A stretch of DNA of 64,000 nt from Candidatus Caldilinea saccharophila. GTDB taxonomy: Bacteria > Chloroflexota > Anaerolineae > Caldilineales > Caldilineaceae. Below the pieces are notes generated by a model. The model ran no database searches. It was not told the DNA's origin and saw only the letters and a program-made list of their open reading frames with translations. The stretch covers positions 25,577 through 89,576 of the forward strand of contig JADJVW010000031.1 of the NCBI GenBank assembly GCA_016710365.1, given 5' to 3'. The position numbers were made by a program, and so were the translations under genes. This document shows, piece after piece, positions 30,541 to 40,960 of the stretch (its first letter is position 1; every line of letters begins with the position of its first letter).

Positions 30541-32508
30541 TTAATCCTCGCTGTAGATGGCTGATAATGCCGGTATCTGCCGTGTCGGGGTGACGGAGGC
30601 GACTCCTCCCGGGAAAAACTTCCACTCGAGCGTCGTGAGGGCTGTACCCAAACCCGATACTGGGGTATTAAAAAAGTACCAATTATAGATTCCCGGCCCA
30701 AGAAAACGTATAGGGAAAGTAGAGCCAGCCGATACGCTTTCGGTGATGACCAGGCTTCCGTTGGGTGGGATGTTGTATCCATGGCCTGGGTACCCAATAG
30801 ATAAAGCTACCTCTTCAAGGTTGCCTGCGTCGTATTCGTTGCTGCTGTATACGTCACTGCTGATAGTGAAGACAAAATCCCCGGCAACATGGGTATAAAG
30901 ATCAACGATGTAATCGTTATAGACATACAGTGATTGAGAGGAACCAGTAAGTCCGTTTGGATTGTAACTCCATCCGGTGTCTAGAGTAACGGTCGCGCCG
31001 ACGATGGAGGGGACGCCTAGCGAGTTCGTCATGGTCTCATAAGCCACCAAGCCGGACGAGGTAGCATGCGCTATGCTGCCGGCCGCGTCGGCGCTAGCTG
31101 CCGATGCCAGGCTCATATCCCCGACTACTTGTGAGGGTGACCACTTCTGGTCTAGCTGCCCATCATCAACGTATGGGGTACCATTGTAGTCAAAATAATT
31201 CATAGTAGATACATTCGCCACTGTCTGTAACTGATAGAGTGTCGATACGCCAAGCACCGTGCATTGCCTGGCTTGCAGGATCGAGGCCTCAGCGCTGACG
31301 ATTGTGGTATCCATCTCCTCCAGGTCCCAGCGGAAAAGCTTGAGTCTTGCCACCAGGTCCACTTCCAGGAAACCTTTTAGCACCCAGCACAGGGTCTCAT
31401 CCGCCTGCAACCTGGGTCCGGCGCGGACCACCATCGCCAGTTCAGGCACCAGCGGCGACGTGGTGTAGAAAGCCAGCTCAAGGCCAGCGCCGACATAGGC
31501 TTCAATTTTCATTTCTGCACTGGGGGTCGGTGGCTGGGGCAGAAAGTCGTTAGTGAACTCCTGGACCGGACTCAGGTTGCCATCCACATACTGAACGCCG
31601 CCGGCCAGTGTGGCATTTTGTGTCAAACCGGTTGTCAGCGATGCGCTCACGGCGCCATCCGCACCCATCACCAGAATGATCGTCGGCTGGACAACGATGG
31701 GAAATCCGCCCGCCATGATCGTCAGGGGGCGTAAGCGGTAGCGGGCAATCTCGTATTCTTCGTCCCCACCTGATTCGTAGGTAGAAAGAAGCTGCAGGGA
31801 GGTGGTTTCTGTGGCTTGCAGCACCATGCGCAGGCTTTCCAGCGAGAAACGCCTGATCGCGACGTCGAAATCCATGGACAGGTTCAGGGTAAAGCTGCCG
31901 TTGACTTCGAGGTTGCCTCCGAGCATGACCTTCGCGAACTGCAGGCTGATCACATCGAAGTTCGGAGTGTCTGTCTTCTGGTTGACCAGGGTGACACCTG
32001 GCAGGGCGCTGGCTGCCACGATATCATCCGGCGAAAACTGGTGGTTGAGGGAAACACTCGTCTGTTCGATGGCTTCTTCCAGCGAGGCAGCTGCAGTAGT
32101 GAGGATCACCTGCCCATCAACAAATTGCTTTGTCAGCACCTTGCGGAGATAGCCGTTCGGCGCTTTCGCAGCTATGTCGCTTACAATGATGTCGCCAGGG
32201 GCGACTCTGTTAAGCTCCGGTGTAGTCTGACTAAAGACAAACTGGGCGCTGTCCGCCGAAATCGAGACAAGGAATTGGTTCGACTCGTCAGTCAGGATGT
32301 TGGTTGACTCTGGGACGATCGTTGGCAGTTGCGAGATTACCAAGGGTAGGAAGACCCGGTAGTCTTCGGTCACTGCATTTGCCAGGGCTGGTTGAAGATC
32401 AGCCGGTACAGGAAACACCGGTGATGCATCGCCGCCGGCCGGGCGGCCGGTTGGAAGAAAGACAGCGAAAAGCGCCAGGATCAGGACGAGAGCATTCATA
32501 GTTTCCAT
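30541..32508 (-). CDS. Unknown secreted protein, 655 residues
   Basis: Signal peptide at residues 1-25 (METMNALVLILALFAVFLPTGR). Then a Pro-rich linker, an ~110-residue domain with VFSQTTPELNRVAPGDIIVS and GYLRKVL, a long beta-rich middle (LNLSMDFDVAIRR..., TLTTGLTQNATL), a Cys pair far apart (ETLCWVLKG, ARQCTVLG) and a C-terminal part rich in Ser, Tyr and Gly. The APNGYLRKV block resembles a domain found in other exported proteins of unknown role. No enzyme motif recognised. It lies 59 bases after the 315-residue membrane protein and is probably co-transcribed. Confidence 0.7.
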   Translation of the reverse strand: METMNALVLILALFAVFLPTGRPAGGDASPVFPVPADLQPALANAVTEDYRVFLPLVISQLPTIVPESTNILTDESNQFLVSISADSAQFVFSQTTPELNRVAPGDIIVSDIAAKAPNGYLRKVLTKQFVDGQVILTTAAASLEEAIEQTSVSLNHQFSPDDIVAASALPGVTLVNQKTDTPNFDVISLQFAKVMLGGNLEVNGSFTLNLSMDFDVAIRRFSLESLRMVLQATETTSLQLLSTYESGGDEEYEIARYRLRPLTIMAGGFPIVVQPTIILVMGADGAVSASLTTGLTQNATLAGGVQYVDGNLSPVQEFTNDFLPQPPTPSAEMKIEAYVGAGLELAFYTTSPLVPELAMVVRAGPRLQADETLCWVLKGFLEVDLVARLKLFRWDLEEMDTTIVSAEASILQARQCTVLGVSTLYQLQTVANVSTMNYFDYNGTPYVDDGQLDQKWSPSQVVGDMSLASAASADAAGSIAHATSSGLVAYETMTNSLGVPSIVGATVTLDTGWSYNPNGLTGSSQSLYVYNDYIVDLYTHVAGDFVFTISSDVYSSNEYDAGNLEEVALSIGYPGHGYNIPPNGSLVITESVSAGSTFPIRFLGPGIYNWYFFNTPVSGLGTALTTLEWKFFPGGVASVTPTRQIPALSAIYSED

Positions 32509-32567
32509 CCCGCATTTGTCACGGGGCTGTCGTCAGCAACGGCAGCCAAAGTTGATTGAGCAGTTGC

Positions 32568-33515
32568 CTATCCCTGCTTCGGCCTGTCAGAAGCTGCTGG
32601 GGCAGCTTCAGCGGGTTTGCCAGCCGGGGAAAGATCAGCGACTATTTCGCGTCGATACCAATGTCGGTCGTCACTCAACGGTAGTCCAAGTCGAAAACTG
32701 CGATCAGCAACGTCAGCGAAGCGAATGTGACGCACATACCGCTGCTCCACGACCAGGTTGAACTCGTAGCTGACAACTCCGGTCACAGCATCGGCTGTCT
32801 TGGCCGCTTGCTCGGTCGCCGCGCCAGCTTTCGCCTGCTCAAGTAATTTATCCGTGGGCAGCAAGTCCAGAACCTGCTCAAAGGCCTTCTCCTCCGCCTT
32901 AACCGCGGCCTTGGTCAAGGTGCCGTCAGCAGCCAACTCCAGACTCAGCTCGGCGGAGCCGCTGATGGGCTGCAACTTGTTGAGGTAGAACGGAGTGTCA
33001 TAGTCCACAAAGTTCGTTTCGTGGATTACGTTGCTTTCTAGCGGCAACGTGTGAGCCGGCAACTGCCCAATGAAGACTGCCAGAGCGTCGAAGTCGGCCT
33101 TGAGCTTTTCCCAACGTGGCCCTAACTCGCCAGCGCGCTGGACATCAGCCAATTTCGTCCGGATGGCTGCCAAGCTGCTGATGTTCTCCGGCGACAGCGA
33201 AATCGTCTTGGCATGGGCGTATTCGATCTCAACCTGTGCAGGCTTGCCATCTGCGCCATGCGTCACCTTTTTGGCGGTTAGCGTGCAGGTGGCCAGCGTT
33301 TCCAGGTAGCTGGTTTCCTGGATCAGACGGCCCTTCTTGACATAGAAGGGAATTCCGGGGCGCGCATCAGCTTTCTCGGTTACAGCAAGTGCTTTTGCTT
33401 GTCCAAACTGGCTCTTGAGCAACAAGAAGAAGACCGCTACGACCGCGCCCGCTATCAAGCTGAGAGAGCAGATGACCAAAAGGAATGTGGTAACGTCGGC
33501 GAGTATCTCTGACAT
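32568..33515 (-). CDS. Unknown membrane-anchored protein, 315 residues
   Basis: One N-terminal helix (residues 9-33, FLLVICSLSLIAGAVVAVFFLLL), then a soluble, mixed alpha/beta region. It starts ADARPGIPFYVKKGRLIQETSYLET, and a very similar phrase, VDYDTPFYLNKLQPISG, recurs in the second half, suggesting two related beta domains separated by a helical part. The C-terminal VVEQRYVRHIRFADVADRS segment is duplicated at 30299. Family not recognised. With the 655-residue secreted protein it forms a two-gene unit upstream of the binding lipoprotein. Confidence 0.68.
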   Translation of the reverse strand: MSEILADVTTFLLVICSLSLIAGAVVAVFFLLLKSQFGQAKALAVTEKADARPGIPFYVKKGRLIQETSYLETLATCTLTAKKVTHGADGKPAQVEIEYAHAKTISLSPENISSLAAIRTKLADVQRAGELGPRWEKLKADFDALAVFIGQLPAHTLPLESNVIHETNFVDYDTPFYLNKLQPISGSAELSLELAADGTLTKAAVKAEEKAFEQVLDLLPTDKLLEQAKAGAATEQAAKTADAVTGVVSYEFNLVVEQRYVRHIRFADVADRSFRLGLPLSDDRHWYRREIVADLSPAGKPAEAAPAASDRPKQG

Positions 33516-33638
33516 TGTCTAGTCCTCCAGTATGTGACGTAGATTGCGTCACTATCGCGCCATCTGTCCTTCCACACATCCGTAAGATTACCTAATGTGT
33601 GCAGGTTGCAATCTGTTTATGACGACTTTATGGAGACC

Positions 33639-36098
33639 CTAGACCAGCTTTTCGTCTATCGCAAAGCGCGTGGCTGCGACCCGCGAGTTCACTCCCAACT
33701 TGTTGTAGATCGATGTGAGGTGTGCGTTGACCGTCCGTATGCTGAGCACCAGCCGCTCCGCCACTTCACCGTCGGTCAGGCCTTGCGCCACCAGGGCCAG
33801 CACCTCCACCTCGCGCACCGAAAGACCGGCCGGATATGCCCGGCGCGGTGGTTTGCGTCCGGCGCTTTGTTCGGCTGCGTCTGGCGGTTCGGCGGCGAAG
33901 CGGAGGGCTTGATCCAGGCTCATCGCTGCGCCGGCGTTTGCAGCCGCGTCGAATTGCCTTTCGCGCAAGCGGGTGCGTACGGCTTTGACGTAGGGGTCAA
34001 AGCCGAAGCGCTCGCTATCCATCAAGGACGCGCTAATGGCGCTGCGCAGCGCCGTAGCGGCCCCCCACAAGCGCGCGGCGCGTTCCAGCGACGAGTGCGC
34101 TGCAGCCAGGCACGCCATAGCCTCCAGACTCTCGGCGATGCCTAGCTTGTCGCCCAACGCCTTGCGCCCCTGCAGGCTGTCTGCGAAGAGGGTTTGCGCT
34201 TGTGCGAGTTTGCCGCGGCGCAGGGCGATCAGGCCCAGGCCGTGATTGGCGGCCGCTACGCCCCAAGGATCCTGCAGGTCATTGAAAAGAGTTCGGCACT
34301 CTGTGAGATAGGGATGGGCCTCGCCGTCATCGTCTTTGCCGAGTGCGATTTCACCGAGCGTCAAGAGGCATTCGGCAATCTCCATCGCATCCCCAAGCTC
34401 ACGCATCTTGGCCAGGCTCTGTTGCACATGCGCCAATGCGCTGTCGAAATCCCTCTGTTTCAAGAGAACGTTGCCAATGCCGTTCAACCGCTTGGCAATG
34501 CCCCACTGATCCCCCAGTTCACGATCCAGAACGAGACTCGCTTGAAAATGCGCAATGGCGGTCGCAGGGTCGTGCTTGAGGTAAGCATTCGTGCCCAAGG
34601 CATTGAGCGCGTTACGCGTCGCGATCTTATCCTCGACGCTCCTCGCCACCGAGAGGGAACGAACGAAATACTGCTCGGCGAGGTCGAAGTCCCCTTGCTG
34701 AGTAGCAAATATGCCAGCGTTTCTCAGAACCTTGGCCTTCAAAACTGAAGGGACACTTCCTTCCAGCGCAAGGATGCGGGTCAGCCACTGACGCGCCTCA
34801 GCCCAGTGACCGCGGTGTGACCAGAAACGCCATAATGCCTCACCCAGCCGGTAGGCGATGCTGGCCCGCTCGGGTTGTGCCAACGACCACGTTAGGAGAG
34901 CGCGGAGATTGTCATGGTTGCGCTCCATGCGTGCCTGCCAGGGAGCCTGGTGTGGGCCGTGTCCGGCCGCGTCGCCGCGCTCCACCAGGTCCAGGTAATG
35001 CTGCGCGTGCCGCTGCTGGACATCGTGCAGTTCGCCGCTGCCAACCAGTTGTTCAGCGGCATACTCTTGAATCGTGCGCAGCATCGCGAAACGCGGCTCG
35101 CCGTCTACTTCCCTGGCGCGCAGTAGATTTTGGTCGACGAGCGCGATCAGCAGATCAAGAATGGGTCGCGACGCTGTGTCCAAGTCTCCGCAAACCGCCT
35201 CGACCGCTTCCAGCTCGCAGCCCCCCGCAAAGATGGCCAGCAAGCGGAACAGCCGCTGCTCTTTGGTGTCCAATAGGTTGTAGCTCCACGCGATGGCGGC
35301 GCGCAACGTCTGCTGGCGGACCGGGAGATCGCGCGACCCGCCGACCAGCAGTTGCATGACTGGTGAGCGTCCGACAAAGCCTGAGCTGTTCTGTAAGCGG
35401 GCAAGCAACGCCTGAGGCGAGAACAAGCGCAGCAATGCGGCAACCAATTCGATGGCCAGCGGCAGACCATCCAGTAAGGTGCAGATCTCGCCGATGACGA
35501 GGGCGTTGCTCTCGTTTACTTCGAAGCCAAGCTTGACAGCACTGGCGCGCGCACTGAATAGCTTTACGGCCTCCGCCTGGGCAGCGTCGAGGGGATGCTG
35601 TTCATCTCGGACAGGGACGCTGAGTGCGTCCACCGGATATTCGTGTTCCCCTTGCAGCCGCAGCGCCTCCCGGCTGGTTGCTATCACGTGCAGCCACCGG
35701 CACGCCGCCAGCAGATCGGCCAACTGCGGGGCGGCGTCCAAGACATGTTCCCAGTTATCAATGCAGAGCAGTGCGTGTTTGTCGGCCAGCGCGCCACACA
35801 AGTCTTCGAGCAACGAACGTGTCCCGCTTTCACGCACCCGCAGCACGCTGGCCACCTCTTCCAGCACCTGTTCGGGTTCGGTCAGAGCCTGGAGAGACAC
35901 AAAGAACACGCCATCGACGAATGCGTTGGCGTTCTGGGCAGTGAATTCGAGAGCCAGCCGCGTCTTTCCTACTCCACCTGGTCCCGTGAGGGTGACCAGG
36001 CGTACGCCGGAGCAGAGCAACTGGTGCACGCTCTCGATTTCCGTCTGCCGACCAATGAAGCTGCTTAAAGGGAGAGGCAGCCTGGCCACTGATTCCAT
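33639..36098 (-). CDS. LuxR-family regulator with NB-ARC-like ATPase and TPR region
   Basis: About 819 residues from ATG 36098; an upstream in-frame ATG at 36137 is possible. Order: N-terminal LSSFIGRQTEI, P-loop LTGPGGVGKTR with Lys at ~45, Walker B LLCIDNWEHV, the sensor TSREALRL and the GLPLAIELVAALL motif of STAND/NB-ARC ATPases. Then ~350 residues of TPR-like helices (LAQAQTLFADSLQGRKALGD). The GerE/LuxR helix-turn-helix is at the very end (LSVREVEVLALVAQGLTDGEVAERL, TVNAHLTSIYNKLGV). An ATP- and ligand-gated transcription activator whose targets are unknown; it lies at the 3' border of the sugar locus. Confidence 0.9.
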   Translation of the reverse strand: MESVARLPLPLSSFIGRQTEIESVHQLLCSGVRLVTLTGPGGVGKTRLALEFTAQNANAFVDGVFFVSLQALTEPEQVLEEVASVLRVRESGTRSLLEDLCGALADKHALLCIDNWEHVLDAAPQLADLLAACRWLHVIATSREALRLQGEHEYPVDALSVPVRDEQHPLDAAQAEAVKLFSARASAVKLGFEVNESNALVIGEICTLLDGLPLAIELVAALLRLFSPQALLARLQNSSGFVGRSPVMQLLVGGSRDLPVRQQTLRAAIAWSYNLLDTKEQRLFRLLAIFAGGCELEAVEAVCGDLDTASRPILDLLIALVDQNLLRAREVDGEPRFAMLRTIQEYAAEQLVGSGELHDVQQRHAQHYLDLVERGDAAGHGPHQAPWQARMERNHDNLRALLTWSLAQPERASIAYRLGEALWRFWSHRGHWAEARQWLTRILALEGSVPSVLKAKVLRNAGIFATQQGDFDLAEQYFVRSLSVARSVEDKIATRNALNALGTNAYLKHDPATAIAHFQASLVLDRELGDQWGIAKRLNGIGNVLLKQRDFDSALAHVQQSLAKMRELGDAMEIAECLLTLGEIALGKDDDGEAHPYLTECRTLFNDLQDPWGVAAANHGLGLIALRRGKLAQAQTLFADSLQGRKALGDKLGIAESLEAMACLAAAHSSLERAARLWGAATALRSAISASLMDSERFGFDPYVKAVRTRLRERQFDAAANAGAAMSLDQALRFAAEPPDAAEQSAGRKPPRRAYPAGLSVREVEVLALVAQGLTDGEVAERLVLSIRTVNAHLTSIYNKLGVNSRVAATRFAIDEKLV

Positions 36099-36298
36099 TG
36101 TAATTGTCGATACCTCGATCGTACCCAGGCACTGCAAAACTGGCGCCTTTTCTGCCCGAAAGTATACGCCACCTTCACAAGAATCGCTACATGATTAGTC
36201 GCTTATCAGCCGCGCACTTCGACATAATTCAATGTGAGATTCTGCACTATAAGCGGATGAAATCCGTGAAAATCCGCCCGGACTATGTTATCCGCGTG

Positions 36299-37090
36299 CT
36301 ATCGCGCGCCGCACGCCTGCAGCGATGCCTGCATGTGGCCGCGCGATTCGGCGGCGATCACGCAGCACTGCTCGACGCTGTACTCCTTCGCGCCGATGAT
36401 CTCCAGGTCGAGCGGGCCGGTGTAGCCACGCTCATGCAGCACGCGAATATAACCGACCAGATCGATGTCGCCGCGACCGTTGGCCTGATCCTCCGGCTTG
36501 CCCGGCCTGTTGACGCCCCCTTGCAATCGCGGATGCGCACATGTTTGACGCACCGATCACCGCCGCAATTGCTTCCACCGATTTCATTGGCGCGGTGGAT
36601 GTGCGACGGATCCATGTCCACGCCAGCGTCGGCGAGGTGATCGCCTCCATCATGCGCAAGGTCGTCGGCGTGTTATAGACGGCCTGCCCCACGTGCGCCT
36701 TGACGCAGAGCGTGACGCCATAGCGCTGCGCCATGTCGCCAGCGCTTCAACTCGTCCATCGCCTGCACAAAGCTGGCCTCGTCGTCCGACTTGCCGCCCG
36801 GCCTGCAGTTGATGAGCGGCGCGTCCAGCTCAGCCGCAGCCTGCATGGGCCTGCTCCATTTTGGCGGCGTCGCGCGAGGGCTGCTTGATCGCCAGCAGCG
36901 CCAGCCCGTAGCTCTTGGCGAGCTGCTTGATGTCGGGCGCCAGCTCGCGCCAGCGCTCCAGCACTAAATGTTCGCTCATGCCGTCGATAGCGGAGAGTTC
37001 GATGCCGTCATAACCGGCCATCGCCAGATAGCGGAAAGCGGTTTCCAGTGGATAGCCGCCAAAGAGAACAGAATTTGCACCGAGTTTCAT
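36299..37090 (-). CDS. Sugar phosphate isomerase/epimerase (xylose-isomerase-like TIM barrel), multiple frame changes
   Basis: About 264 residues reassembled from four frames. The start MKLGANSVLFGGYPLETAFRYLAMAGYDGIELS is intact, and so is the last third (GDIDLVGYIRVLHERGYTGPLDLEIIGAKEY). Between them lie AELDAPLINCRPGGK, KAHVGQAVYNTPTTLRMMEAI, VDMDPSHIHRAN (metal-binding His) and a HIRDCKG metal motif, reached through about five indels between 36520 and 36850. Members isomerise or epimerise sugars or inositol derivatives with divalent metal. It is the last gene of the sugar locus, preceded by a structured leader at 37196-37336. Either badly sequenced or recently lost. Confidence 0.72.
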
Positions 37091-37143
37091 TGATGGTTCC
37101 TCGTCTTTCCAAGAAAAAGTGTCAGGACTTAGCTATTCAATCG

Positions 37144-37190
37144 ACCACGGATTAGACGGATTAGGCGGATGGGCACGGATTTCATCCAAA
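37144..37190. repeat. CACGGATT-type dispersed repeat
   Basis: ACCACGGATTAGACGGATTAGGCGGATGGGCACGGATTT: four degenerate GGATT-containing units, member of the intergenic family also at 28016 and 59810. Directly beside the nested hairpin element. Confidence 0.5.
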
Positions 37191-37195
37191 AAGTA

Positions 37196-37336
37196 GTTGT
37201 CTGACCCGTTTTTTTTCTGGGTCAACCGGATCTCTTGTGGTTACGTGTCGGGGACGGGCTTGCGGTGCTTCGGTCGAGCAGACAACGATCAGCCCGTCCC
37301 CGGCACGTAAGACCCGACCCCATCAATTCCGGTTGA
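37196..37336 (-). other. Nested inverted-repeat element in the leader of the isomerase gene (candidate structured RNA)
   Basis: Inner stem 37241-37260 with 37291-37310 (20 bp, one G-T) and outer stem TCAACCGGA (37222-37230) with TCCGGTTGA (37328-37336). The 30-base loop contains CAGACAAC (37279-37286), complementary to GTTGTCTG at 37196-37203. GGGTC at 37219-37223 can pair with GACCC on either side. It lies between the Gfo/Idh stop and the isomerase start. Function unknown; possibly attenuator, RNA processing site or mobile-element end. Confidence 0.6.
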
Positions 37337-37370
37337 GCCTCTTTTTTCTGCGCTTTATCTCCGGTTTGGC

Positions 37371-38363
<993 letters not shown>

Positions 38364-38516
38364 TTGATTTCCTCCCAATCATTTTGGGGCGAGGGGCGAA
38401 TTGCGAGGGGCGACCCGCCGGCTGCCAGATGGTAATGATTTTGTTTCGTCCTTTTCAAAACAGGATGCTGCACTGGTAGTCTGTCAACCAAGAAGCTTTG
38501 GCCTGGCGCATTGAAA

Positions 38517-38625
38517 AGGAACACAGATAAGCGCCGATAGCCTCAGATAGACGCAGATGCTTTGCCGCAGCGCTGCTTTGCTCTTATCTGCGCTTATTCG
38601 ATTTCATCTGCGACTATCTGCATTC
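38517..38625. repeat. Inverted CAGATAAGCGC-type repeats between Gfo/Idh and sulfatase
   Basis: Left block CACAGATAAGCGCCGATAG... and right block ...CTTATCTGCGCTTATTCG...CTATCTGC are degenerate inverted copies. The 38379-38667 gap shows no gene; this element fills much of it. Confidence 0.55.
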
Positions 38626-38667
38626 CCTTACGATTGCTCTACCTGAACTTTGAGGTTTGACGGGCCA

Positions 38668-40053
38668 CTAAACCTTCTGTCCTTGCAACCATTGGCGGCG
38701 CGTCCACTCATTGTATAACGGGTCGTCGATGTCGCGCATCCACACGGCCAGTTCGGCGCGCAATGTTTGTAGGATCGTGGCGCACGCCAGATCGGCCGCG
38801 CAGTTATGCCGCTCGCCAGCATCGACCGCCAGATGATAGAGTTCGTCCTCGGCGGTTGCGTTCCAGATGTACTTCCACTCGTGCGTGCGCACCATGCGCT
38901 GGCTGTAAGCGCCGAACTGCGCGCCGTGATAGCTGCCAAAGACTTTGTCCCGCTGCGGGCGGGCGGCGCCGCTTGCCAGCGCAACCAAATCGTGGCCCTG
39001 AAAGGTGGCTGGCGCTTCGACCCCGGCGGCGGCGCAAAAAGTCGTCGCCAGGTCGAGCGCCGCTGTGACGAAGGCATCCTCGACGCGTCCGGCGGGCAAG
39101 CATCCCGGCCAGCGCAGGATCAGCGGAACGCGCATCACATCATCATACATCACATAGTGTTTGTCGATCATACCGTGGCCGCCGCACAGATCGCCGTGGT
39201 CGCTGGTGTAGACGACGAGCGTCTGCTCTGTCAGCCCCAGCGCATCGAGTGCGGCCAGAATGCGGCCCACTTGGTGGTCGATCAGCGCCACGACGCCTAG
39301 ATAGCGCGCCACCACCGGCGCCCACTGCGCCCACGACCAGCCATCGAGTCCCCAGGAACGCAACTGCTGGCGCTGGATGAAGGGTTTGCCGGTCAACGCA
39401 TCGGGGAAACTGGGCCAGGGTGGGACGTCGCCCGGCTTCACCAGCGAAGCAAAGGGTTCGGGCGCGATCGACGGCAGGTGCGGATCTTCCGGATCCCAGC
39501 GGATAAAGAATGGCCGATCACTGACCGCAGCTTTTTCGAGCCGCGCGATCACTTGGGCGGCGCCCCAGCCCAGCGCGCTCTGCGCCGGCGTGATTGCGGG
39601 ATCGACCTCACCGAACCAGGTGTTGGCGCGTGGCGGAGGTGGCAACCCTTGCGCCGCGCGCCAGGCGCGGTAGGCGGAGGCAGGCACGTAATCATCGAAG
39701 CCTAGCGCGGCGGGTTCATCGCCCAGGCCGATTCCCCACTTGCCGACGTGCGCGAGCCGATACCCCGCGGCTTTGAGGGATCGACTGAACGTAGGCAGAT
39801 CGCCGCGCGCCGGGCAGTAGCCTTCGACGCCGTCGTTGACGAGACAGCCGTGCTGTGTGGCGTAGAGGCCGGTCATCAGCGACGTGCGCGCCGGCATACA
39901 GACGGCGATGGGGCAGAAGGCGTGCGTAAAGTTCACGCCTTCTGCCGCCAGGCGGTCGAGGTTGGGCGTGTGCGCCGCGGGATGACCATTGACGCCCACG
40001 CAGTCATAACGATGCTGATCGACGTGGATCAGCAAAATGTTGGCTGGCTGCAA
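38668..40053 (-). CDS. S1-family sulfatase
   Basis: 461 residues, no signal peptide. Metal-binding LLIHVDQHRYD near residue 10. The formylglycine motif CMPARTSLMTG has C52 as the residue oxidised to formylglycine by FGE or anSME. Further metal ligands are in YTSDHGD, with GGH following. It hydrolyses a sulfate ester, probably of a sugar taken up by the adjacent ABC importer, since it is predicted cytoplasmic. The FGE gene is not in the window. It begins 3 bases after the dioxygenase stop. Confidence 0.9.
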   Translation of the reverse strand: MQPANILLIHVDQHRYDCVGVNGHPAAHTPNLDRLAAEGVNFTHAFCPIAVCMPARTSLMTGLYATQHGCLVNDGVEGYCPARGDLPTFSRSLKAAGYRLAHVGKWGIGLGDEPAALGFDDYVPASAYRAWRAAQGLPPPPRANTWFGEVDPAITPAQSALGWGAAQVIARLEKAAVSDRPFFIRWDPEDPHLPSIAPEPFASLVKPGDVPPWPSFPDALTGKPFIQRQQLRSWGLDGWSWAQWAPVVARYLGVVALIDHQVGRILAALDALGLTEQTLVVYTSDHGDLCGGHGMIDKHYVMYDDVMRVPLILRWPGCLPAGRVEDAFVTAALDLATTFCAAAGVEAPATFQGHDLVALASGAARPQRDKVFGSYHGAQFGAYSQRMVRTHEWKYIWNATAEDELYHLAVDAGERHNCAADLACATILQTLRAELAVWMRDIDDPLYNEWTRRQWLQGQKV

Positions 40054-40056
40054 CCG

Positions 40057-40848
40057 TTACTCCGCGGTCGGGTAGACCTTCGGGAAGTATTTGCCTTGCA
40101 TCAATTCGCCGTCGGCCACTTCGACATACTGTTTCATAACGTGGTTGCCGCTGGCGACGTAGCGCGTATCGCCGGTCATGTAATGCAGCGCAACGGCGCG
40201 GCGCGGCCGGCCGCTCTTGTTGGCGTGGCTGCCGTGCCAGGTAAGCGCGTGGTGATAGTGCACCTCGCCCTTTTTGACCGGACAGCGGATCACCTTGATT
40301 TCGTGGCCGTCGAACTCGGCGGGCATATCCTCGTAGCTCTTGAAGGTGTGCAGAAAGTCAATGTTGTTGCCCCACAAGTGCGAGCCAGGCACCATGCTCA
40401 TGCAGCCGTTGTCCTCGTCGGCGTCGTCGAGCGCCACCCAGCCGGTCACTTCAGTCATCGGCGCGATGATCGGCCAGTAGGGCGCGTCCTGATGCCACAT
40501 GTTGACGCCGCCGACCTGCGCGGGCTTGTATTGGATCTGGTCGTGCCAGATGCGCAGCTCGCTGGCGCCGGTCAGTTGCGCCAGCCCTTCGGTGATCTTG
40601 GGATGGCTGATCAGGGCGCGGAAGGGTGGGCTGGACATCCAGATGTCGACGATCTGCCAAACCGGCGCCCCCTCGTCCTTGGAGAAATTGTGCACCATGA
40701 CCGGCTGGGGAACGTCGGCGCGGTCGCGCTCCTCGATGGTGCGCATGATCTCGCTGCGCAGGACTTCAACTGCGTCGTCGCTCAACACCTTGCCACCGTT
40801 GACGTAGCCATTGGCGTTGAAGGTATCAATCTGGGATTGGGAAAGCAT
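40057..40848 (-). CDS. Phytanoyl-CoA dioxygenase (PhyH)-like Fe(II)/2-oxoglutarate oxygenase
   Basis: 263 residues from ATG 40848 (AAGGAG upstream). N-terminal QIDTFNANGYV, the iron-binding HxD in MWHQDAPYWP, the distal His in LTWHGSHANKSG with nearby Arg (GRPRRAV) for 2-oxoglutarate, and GCMSMVPGSHLWG. PhyH-family enzymes hydroxylate diverse small molecules using O2 and 2-oxoglutarate. Being sandwiched between two sulfatase-fold genes, it may oxidatively remove a methyl or other ether group from the imported sugar, which is inference. Confidence 0.88.
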   Translation of the reverse strand: MLSQSQIDTFNANGYVNGGKVLSDDAVEVLRSEIMRTIEERDRADVPQPVMVHNFSKDEGAPVWQIVDIWMSSPPFRALISHPKITEGLAQLTGASELRIWHDQIQYKPAQVGGVNMWHQDAPYWPIIAPMTEVTGWVALDDADEDNGCMSMVPGSHLWGNNIDFLHTFKSYEDMPAEFDGHEIKVIRCPVKKGEVHYHHALTWHGSHANKSGRPRRAVALHYMTGDTRYVASGNHVMKQYVEVADGELMQGKYFPKVYPTAE

Positions 40849-40881
40849 GAAATGGTTCTCCTTGGTGCAGGTTGTTGGAAT

Positions 40882-40960
40882 GCGTGATGCGTAATGCGTG
40901 ATGCGTAATACGTGACTTCCTTGACACGCATTACTCATTACGCATGACGCATGACTCGTT
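40882..40960. repeat. Heptamer-repeat hairpin between sulfatase-like and dioxygenase genes
   Basis: Five heptamers (GCGTGAT, GCGTAAT, GCGTGAT, GCGTAAT, ACGTGAC; 40882-40916) face five inverted ones (ACGCATT, ACTCATT, ACGCATG, ACGCATG, ACTCGTT; 40926-40960). The stop codon of the upstream minus-strand gene (40959-40961) falls at its edge. Related element at 49382-49440. Confidence 0.9.

Noticed and set aside
37219..37336. Nested palindrome as an integron attC site (the right end reads GTTGAGC)
   Set aside because: The left end does not give the matching RYYYAAC core, there is no integrase, and there are no cassette-like gene boundaries.
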